From the NCBI GenBank assembly GCA_038225015.1, contig JBBRFB010000120.1, forward strand, positions 1-10,836: 10,836 nt of DNA, given 5' to 3'. The notes below the pieces were generated by a model, which saw only the letters and a program-made list of their open reading frames with translations, was not told where the DNA came from and searched no databases. The position numbers and the translations under genes are program-made. Within the stretch, counting starts at the first letter, position 1, and each line of letters starts with the position of its first letter. This DNA comes from Schlegelella_A sp038225015. GTDB taxonomy: Bacteria > Pseudomonadota > Gammaproteobacteria > Burkholderiales > Burkholderiaceae_C. This document shows positions 6,898 through 10,836 of the stretch, one piece after another.

Positions 6898-7866
6898 TCA
6901 GAGCCAGCGTGCGCGCCGGAAGCGCCACCAGACGAAGCCGCAGGCGCTGGCGATGATGGCGAGCGCCGCCGGGTAGCCCCAGGCGAGGCGCAGCTCCGGC
7001 ATGTTCTGGAAGTTCATCCCCCAGATGCCGGCGAACGCGGTCGCGACGGCGAAGATCCCGGCCCATGCGGCCAACCGCTTGGTGATCTCCGACTCCTCGA
7101 TCGTCACCATCGACAGGTTCACCTGGATCGCGGTGCCGATCGTGTCGCGCAACGAATCGAGCGACGCATTCATGCGCGACAGGTGATCGAAGACGTCGCG
7201 GAAGTACTCGCGGCCGTTGCTGCAGACCTGGGGCACGCGGCCGCTGATCAGCTTCGACACCGATTCGAGCAGGGGCGCCACCGCATGCTTGACGATGCCG
7301 ATCTTGCGCTTGAGGGCATACAGCCGCTCGATGTTCGTGCGCCCCAGGTGTGCATCGAAGATCTGCGCCTCGATCGATTCGAGGTCGGTCTCGAGCGCGT
7401 CGATGATCGGGAAATAGCGGTCGACGACGGCGTCCATCAGGGCGTAGAAGACGAAGGCCGAGCCGTGGCGCAGCAGCTCCGGCTCGCGCTCGGCCCGCGC
7501 CCGCACGCCGAGAAAACCCTGCCGGGTGCGGTTGCGCGTGGAGAGCACGAAGTTGGGGCCGACGAAGATGTCGACCTCGCCGACCACGAACTCGTCGTCG
7601 GGGCCCGCCTCCACCGTGTGCAGCACGGCGAACAGCGTGTCGCCGTACTCCTCGATCTTCGGCCGCTGGTGGCCGTGGCGGGCGTCTTCGATCGCCAGCT
7701 CGTGCAGGCCGAATTCCTCCTGCATCTTCGAGAGTTCGTCGCCGGCTGCGTCCTTCAGGGCAACCCAGACGAAGCAGCTCGGACGATCGACGTAGTCGCT
7801 GATGTCGTCGATCGGGCAGTCGGCCAGCTTCTTGCCGTCTTCGTAGGCCACGCAGTTGATGAGCAT
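6898..7866 (-). CDS. corA: CorA-family magnesium/cobalt transporter
   Basis: The product has 322 residues, normal for CorA. It forms a homopentameric inner-membrane channel that lets in Mg2+ (also Co2+ or Ni2+ in some members). The first roughly 260 residues make the soluble cytoplasmic alpha/beta and long-helix domain, including the coiled stretch IDALETDLESIEAQIFDAH before the basic LKRKIG. Two membrane helices follow at about 264-284 and 297-314. The first ends in GMN (283-285), the invariant signature at the pore mouth, then FQNMPEL, close to the family MPEL loop. The C-terminus is basic (WWRFRRARWL), as expected inside the cell. ATG 7866 has a good GGGAGG four bases upstream. The gene sits between the Rieske oxygenase and the dehydratase; no functional link to them is evident, and it has its own promoter candidate. 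Confidence 0.95.
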   Translation of the reverse strand: MLINCVAYEDGKKLADCPIDDISDYVDRPSCFVWVALKDAAGDELSKMQEEFGLHELAIEDARHGHQRPKIEEYGDTLFAVLHTVEAGPDDEFVVGEVDIFVGPNFVLSTRNRTRQGFLGVRARAEREPELLRHGSAFVFYALMDAVVDRYFPIIDALETDLESIEAQIFDAHLGRTNIERLYALKRKIGIVKHAVAPLLESVSKLISGRVPQVCSNGREYFRDVFDHLSRMNASLDSLRDTIGTAIQVNLSMVTIEESEITKRLAAWAGIFAVATAFAGIWGMNFQNMPELRLAWGYPAALAIIASACGFVWWRFRRARWL

Positions 7867-7896
7867 GCTGCCTCCCGAGGTGGTGCGACCGGCGCG

Positions 7897-7902
7897 ATTC
7901 TA
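7897..7902 (-). promoter_or_regulatory. Candidate -10 hexamer for corA
   Basis: On the minus strand this reads TAGAAT followed by CGCGCC, 30 bases before the corA ATG, in the 70-base gap after the Rieske gene. It matches TATAAT at five of six positions and closely resembles the psd candidate (CTAGAATTCGCC against CTAGAATCGCGCC). No -35 match is found at 17-base spacing. Confidence 0.35.
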
Positions 7903-7936
7903 GGAGCCGCGGCGGCGCACGCGGTGCCGCGCGCAG

Positions 7937-9085
7937 TCAGCCGGCGTCGATCAGGGCATCGATCGCCCGCTCGAACAGGTCGCAGGCGAATTCGTTGGCG
8001 CCGAACGCGAGGACGCGGTTGGCGCCGCTCGCCAGGCCTGCCTGCATCGACGCGGCGAGGGCGAAGTCCTCGTCGATGGCGTCCCAGAAGATCGTCCAGT
8101 TGCGCCGCCAGTGATCGTCGCCGCGGCGCGCCCGCGCCCCTGCCGACACGAGCATCCAGCTCGCCGTGGCGCAGCTCGCCGCGGTCGCCGGGGTGACGTT
8201 GAAGCCGTTGACGTGATCGCCTTCCCAGAGCAGGAACGTGGCCGGAAAGAAGAAGTAGATGATGTTGCTGTGCCGGCCGAGCAGCCCCCAGGTCGGCTCG
8301 GGCGCCTCCGCCTCGGCGAGCGTGCGCTTGGGCAGGACGATGCGCTGATGGCGGCCGAACGACGCCTGCTGGACCAGGTTGTCGTGGAAGAGATGGGCGA
8401 TGGTCGCGCGGTGCGCGTACTGGAAGTGGTAGCTCTCGAGGTTGGCGTCGAGCACCAGCTTCCAGTTCGACGGCTGGACGAAGTGGCGCTCGTGCGGGCT
8501 GGCGGCCTCGGCGTCGTAGCCGAGCTGTTCGAGCTCGGCGGCAAGCGGGCCGAAATAGCCGTCCCAGTCGAAGTCGCCGATCGGCGACGGCACGACCCAC
8601 GCCAGGCCGAGGCGGGCCGCCACGGGCAAGGCGACCAGCGACGCCTCGGCGCGCGGCACGTGGGGAAAGTCGGCCTCGTGCGGCCGGCCGACGAGATGGC
8701 CGCAGGTGTCGTAGGTCCAGCTGTGGTACGGGCAGACGAAGCGCGTGCGGTCGCTGCCCGACGAATCGGGTGCGGCGACGATCGTGCCGCGGTGCCGGCA
8801 GACGTTGATGAAGGCGCGCAGGACGCCGTCGCCGCCGCGGCTGAGGAGCAGCGGCACGCCGAGCAGGCTCATGCTCGTCCAGTCGCCGGGACGGGCGAGC
8901 CGGGCCAGCGGCGCCACTGCATGCGGCAGGCGGCGCAGCGCCTCTACCTCGCGGCCATGGCGCGCCGGATCGAGGTAACGGCTGACCGGGCTGGTTGCCG
9001 GGGCGCCGCGCTGCGGCTCGACGTTGGCGATGGCCCGGCTCGCGCCGGCCCAGAGCGCCTTCGCATCGCTCGCGCTCTCGCTCAT
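7937..9085 (-). CDS. Rieske [2Fe-2S] non-heme iron oxygenase, alpha-subunit type
   Basis: The product has 382 residues. The N-terminal Rieske domain has CRHRG (Cys96, His98) and CPYHSW (Cys118, His121), the ligand pattern for a [2Fe-2S] cluster. The catalytic domain shows NWKLVLDANLESYHFQYAH, where His220 and His225 should bind the mononuclear iron; the third ligand is probably Asp336 or Asp340 in WDAIDEDF. Residue 217, which bridges the Rieske domain of one subunit to the iron of the next, is Glu instead of the usual Asp. Carnitine oxygenase CntA also has Glu there. The enzyme should use O2 for hydroxylation or demethylation, but the substrate is unknown. No beta subunit, ferredoxin or reductase lies nearby. 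ATG 9085 has GAGG six bases upstream, and TACAGT (minus strand, 9112-9117) could be its -10. The frame extends further upstream but would cover the divergent promoter region. Confidence 0.92.
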   Translation of the reverse strand: MSESASDAKALWAGASRAIANVEPQRGAPATSPVSRYLDPARHGREVEALRRLPHAVAPLARLARPGDWTSMSLLGVPLLLSRGGDGVLRAFINVCRHRGTIVAAPDSSGSDRTRFVCPYHSWTYDTCGHLVGRPHEADFPHVPRAEASLVALPVAARLGLAWVVPSPIGDFDWDGYFGPLAAELEQLGYDAEAASPHERHFVQPSNWKLVLDANLESYHFQYAHRATIAHLFHDNLVQQASFGRHQRIVLPKRTLAEAEAPEPTWGLLGRHSNIIYFFFPATFLLWEGDHVNGFNVTPATAASCATASWMLVSAGARARRGDDHWRRNWTIFWDAIDEDFALAASMQAGLASGANRVLAFGANEFACDLFERAIDALIDAG

Positions 9086-9163
9086 TGCCGGCCTCGAAGC
9101 TGCATGAATCGACTGTAGCCGGGAGTTTGCCGAGCACGGTATCGTCGACAGCCCGACCCCCGC

Positions 9164-9168
9164 AAGGA
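9164..9168 (+). promoter_or_regulatory. Shine-Dalgarno of the aldo/keto reductase gene
   Basis: AAGGA lies eight bases before ATG 9177 and fixes that start. The 91-base divergent gap between the Rieske and reductase genes must hold both promoters. I see no convincing -35/-10 pair for the plus strand. Confidence 0.6.
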
Positions 9169-9176
9169 CTCTCACG

Positions 9177-10166
9177 ATGAAGACCCGACAGCTCGGGGCC
9201 CGCGGCCCGACCGTCTCCGCGATCGGCCTCGGCTGCATGGGCATGAGCGACTTCTATTCGAATCGCGACGAGAAGGAGTCGGTCGCGACGATCCACCGCG
9301 CCCTCGATCTCGGCATCGACTTCCTCGACACCTCGGACATCTACGGGCCGCACACCAACGAGGAGCTGATCGGCCGGGCGATCGCCGGCCGTCGCGACGA
9401 CGTCTTCCTGGCGACCAAGTTCGGCATCCTGCGCGATCCGTCGAACCCGCTGGTGCGCGGCTTCGACGGCAGCCCGGCCTACGTGAAGCGCGCGGTCGAG
9501 GCGAGCCTGAAGCGCCTCGGTGTCGAGACGATCGACCTCTACTACCAGCATCGGGTCGACCCGGCGACACCGATCGAGGAGACGGTGGGCGCCATGGCCG
9601 ATCTCGTCCGGGCCGGCAAGGTCCGCTACCTGGGCCTCTCGGAAGCCTCGGCGGCGACCCTCGAGCGCGCCTGCCAGGTGCACCCGATCACCGCCCTGCA
9701 GAGCGAGTATTCGCTCTGGACGCGCGACCCGGAAGACGGTGTGCTCGCCGCATGTCGCCGGCTCGGCGTCGGCTTCGTTCCCTACAGCCCGCTCGGTCGC
9801 GGCTTTCTCACCGGGGCGATCACGAAGCCGGAAGACCTTGCCGACGACGACTATCGCCGTCACAGCCCGCGCTTCCAGGGCGAGAACTTCGCGAAGAACC
9901 TCGAGCTCGCCTCCCGGGTGAAGGAGTTCGCGGCGACGCGAGGCTGCACCGCGGGCCAACTGGCGCTGGCGTGGGTGCTGGCGCAGGGCGACGACATCGT
10001 GCCGATCCCGGGCACCAAGCGACGCACGTACCTCGAGGAGAACGCCGCCGCCGTCGACCTCGTCCTCGCGCCGGCGGAACTGGCCGCACTCGACGCTGTC
10101 TTCCCGGCCGGCGCGGCGGCCGGCCTGCGCTATCCGGAAAACATGATGAAGGTGCTGAACGGCTGA
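9177..10166 (+). CDS. Aldo/keto reductase
   Basis: The product has 329 residues of a TIM-barrel, NADP(H)-dependent oxidoreductase, acting in the cytoplasm on aldehydes or ketones. The catalytic tetrad is complete: Asp51 and Tyr56 in FLDTSDIYG, Lys81 in ATKFGI, and His125 in YYQHRVD. GLGCMGMS near the N-terminus, VPYSPLGRGFLTG and VPIPGTKR near the cofactor site are typical of the AKR branch related to YakC/AKR13 and to proteins often annotated as auxin-induced protein homologues. Length is normal and nothing is missing. The substrate cannot be predicted; general carbonyl detoxification is common in this group. A Shine-Dalgarno AAGGA supports the start. It diverges from the Rieske gene and converges on the gamma-glutamyltransferase gene with only 21 bases between stop codons. 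Confidence 0.95.
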   Translation: MKTRQLGARGPTVSAIGLGCMGMSDFYSNRDEKESVATIHRALDLGIDFLDTSDIYGPHTNEELIGRAIAGRRDDVFLATKFGILRDPSNPLVRGFDGSPAYVKRAVEASLKRLGVETIDLYYQHRVDPATPIEETVGAMADLVRAGKVRYLGLSEASAATLERACQVHPITALQSEYSLWTRDPEDGVLAACRRLGVGFVPYSPLGRGFLTGAITKPEDLADDDYRRHSPRFQGENFAKNLELASRVKEFAATRGCTAGQLALAWVLAQGDDIVPIPGTKRRTYLEENAAAVDLVLAPAELAALDAVFPAGAAAGLRYPENMMKVLNG

Positions 10167-10187
10167 CGTCGCACCGCCTGGCGGGGC

Positions 10188-10836
10188 TCAGAAGCCGAGG
10201 GCCAGGCCGGTGCGGCGACGCGGGTCGTTGGCGCCGTAGAACAGGTTCTCCCCCACAGGCTTGCCGCCGAGCGACGGCGCGCCGACGAGGATCGCGGCGA
10301 CGTGGTTGGCTGGCTGCGCGACGGTGAACACATGACCCATCCGTTCGAGGATGCGCCGGGTGTCGGGGCTGAGCGCGAACGGCTCCAGGTTGGTCGGGTT
10401 CGGCAGCCACTGCTGGTGAAAACGCGGTGCGTCGACCGCTTCCTGGACGTCCATGCCGTAGTCGACCAGGTTCAGGATCATGTGCACGACGACCGTGATG
10501 ATGCGGCTGCCGCCGGGCGTGCCGACGACCAGCACCGGCTTGCCGTCCTTCGTCATGATGGTCGGGCTCATCGAGCTGAGCGGCCGCTTGCCGGGAGCGA
10601 TGGCGTTGGCCTCGCCCTGCACGAGGCCGTAGAGGTTCGGCACGCCGGCCTTGACGGTGAAGTCGTCCATCTCGTTGTTGAGGACGACGCCGGTGCCTGC
10701 CGCCGTGACCTTGGCGCCGAACCAGTCGTTGAGCGTGTAGGTGACGGCGACGGCATTGCCCTTGGCGTCGACGATCGAGTAGTGAGTGGTGTTGCCGCCT
10801 TCGTGCGGCGCAACGCCGGGCTTGAGGTCCTTCGAG
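10188..10836 (-). CDS. ggt: Gamma-glutamyltransferase (glutathione hydrolase), C-terminal part, partial at right edge
   Basis: The window holds the last 215 residues; the N-terminal part lies beyond the right edge. The enzyme is an Ntn hydrolase, usually exported to the periplasm, that cleaves or transfers the gamma-glutamyl group of glutathione. The proenzyme cuts itself before the first Thr of TTHYS (codon 10788-10790, equivalent to E. coli Thr391), leaving a complete small subunit of 200 residues. Substrate-binding motifs are intact: LNNEMDDF (with the Asp that binds the alpha-amino group), PLSSMSPTI, and GTPGGSRIIT for the oxyanion loop. APRFHQQWLPNP and SPDTRRILE match E. coli Ggt closely. 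The C-terminus, GANDPRRRTGLALGF, parallels the E. coli ending. The start and signal peptide cannot be seen. Confidence 0.95.
   Translation of the reverse strand, partial: SKDLKPGVAPHEGGNTTHYSIVDAKGNAVAVTYTLNDWFGAKVTAAGTGVVLNNEMDDFTVKAGVPNLYGLVQGEANAIAPGKRPLSSMSPTIMTKDGKPVLVVGTPGGSRIITVVVHMILNLVDYGMDVQEAVDAPRFHQQWLPNPTNLEPFALSPDTRRILERMGHVFTVAQPANHVAAILVGAPSLGGKPVGENLFYGANDPRRRTGLALGF

Noticed and set aside
6854..7066. N-terminal extension of the dehydratase to an upstream start (71 more codons)
   Set aside because: The added residues are Arg/Pro/Leu-rich, unlike the family, and overlap the corA 3' end. ATG 6853 gives a standard N-terminus.
4648..8196. Long plus-strand open frames (427, 337 and 462 codons) opposite the P450, dehydratase and corA genes
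   Set aside because: They mirror the minus-strand genes, carry no motif, and are the usual antisense open frames of GC-rich DNA. The same applies to 226-1107 (plus) and 1145-2377 (minus).
9086..9244. N-terminal extension of the Rieske protein by 53 residues
   Set aside because: It would run through the divergent promoter region and into the reductase gene. ATG 9085 has a Shine-Dalgarno sequence.
7755..9959. A 734-codon open frame on the minus strand across the aldo/keto reductase, Rieske and corA genes
   Set aside because: Its translation is low-complexity Arg/Ala/Gly/Pro without any domain, and it overlaps three convincingly conserved genes. It is a by-product of the high-GC codon pattern.
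10160..10198. Possible terminator hairpin between the aldo/keto reductase and gamma-glutamyltransferase genes
   Set aside because: Only a 4-bp stem (CCGC/GCGG) with weak outer pairing (CGGCT/AGCCG) and no T run is present, too little to call.
1..10836. A secondary-metabolite cluster, defence island or mobile element
   Set aside because: Despite three oxygenases there is no synthase, ligase, nuclease, toxin, transposase or integrase. The genes are mixed with housekeeping functions on alternating strands, and composition looks even throughout.

Overview
The window is very GC-rich, with codons ending mostly in G or C and several GTG or TTG starts. It reads as chromosomal DNA of a betaproteobacterium, most likely Burkholderiales. 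That placement is inferred from composition, from TAGAAT-like -10 hexamers, and from the overall look of the proteins (a 283-residue Psd of the E. coli type, a DUF2254 membrane protein). No marker gene proves it. No transposase, integrase, tRNA, rRNA, CRISPR array or phage gene was seen. Coding density is very high: the longest gap between genes is about 91 bases, so no gene-free stretch exceeds 300 bases.

Left part (1-4566). An FAD-dependent oxidoreductase on the minus strand is cut by the left edge. Diverging from it is a plus-strand DUF2254 membrane protein with a TTG start. That gene converges, across a perfect 12-bp hairpin, on a minus-strand pair: a 3-methyladenine DNA glycosylase followed 12 bases later by an exported thioredoxin-like protein with a WCEDC motif. 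Diverging from the glycosylase is a plus-strand phosphatidylserine decarboxylase (psd), which ends at a bulged hairpin with a short T run.

Middle part (4609-9085). Four minus-strand genes are packed closely. In transcription order they are a Rieske oxygenase, a CorA metal transporter, a PLP-dependent serine/threonine-dehydratase-family enzyme and a bacterial cytochrome P450. The last two are only 10 bases apart and are very probably co-transcribed. CorA and the dehydratase each have a possible promoter of their own, so the four genes need not form one operon.

Right part (9177-10836). An aldo/keto reductase diverges from the Rieske gene and converges on the C-terminal part of a gamma-glutamyltransferase that runs off the right edge. 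The catalytic small subunit of that enzyme is complete in the window.

How the genes work together: the region mixes housekeeping functions (phospholipid synthesis, base-excision repair, Mg2+ transport, glutathione breakdown) with orphan redox enzymes. The redox enzymes are a flavoprotein, a P450, a Rieske oxygenase and an aldo/keto reductase. Neither the P450 nor the Rieske oxygenase has a reductase or ferredoxin gene beside it. I see no clearly new multi-gene system. The points most worth checking are the Glu in the Rieske-to-iron bridging position, the dehydratase-P450 pairing, the uncharacterised DUF2254 protein with its possibly leaderless TTG start, and the glycosylase-thioredoxin pair.
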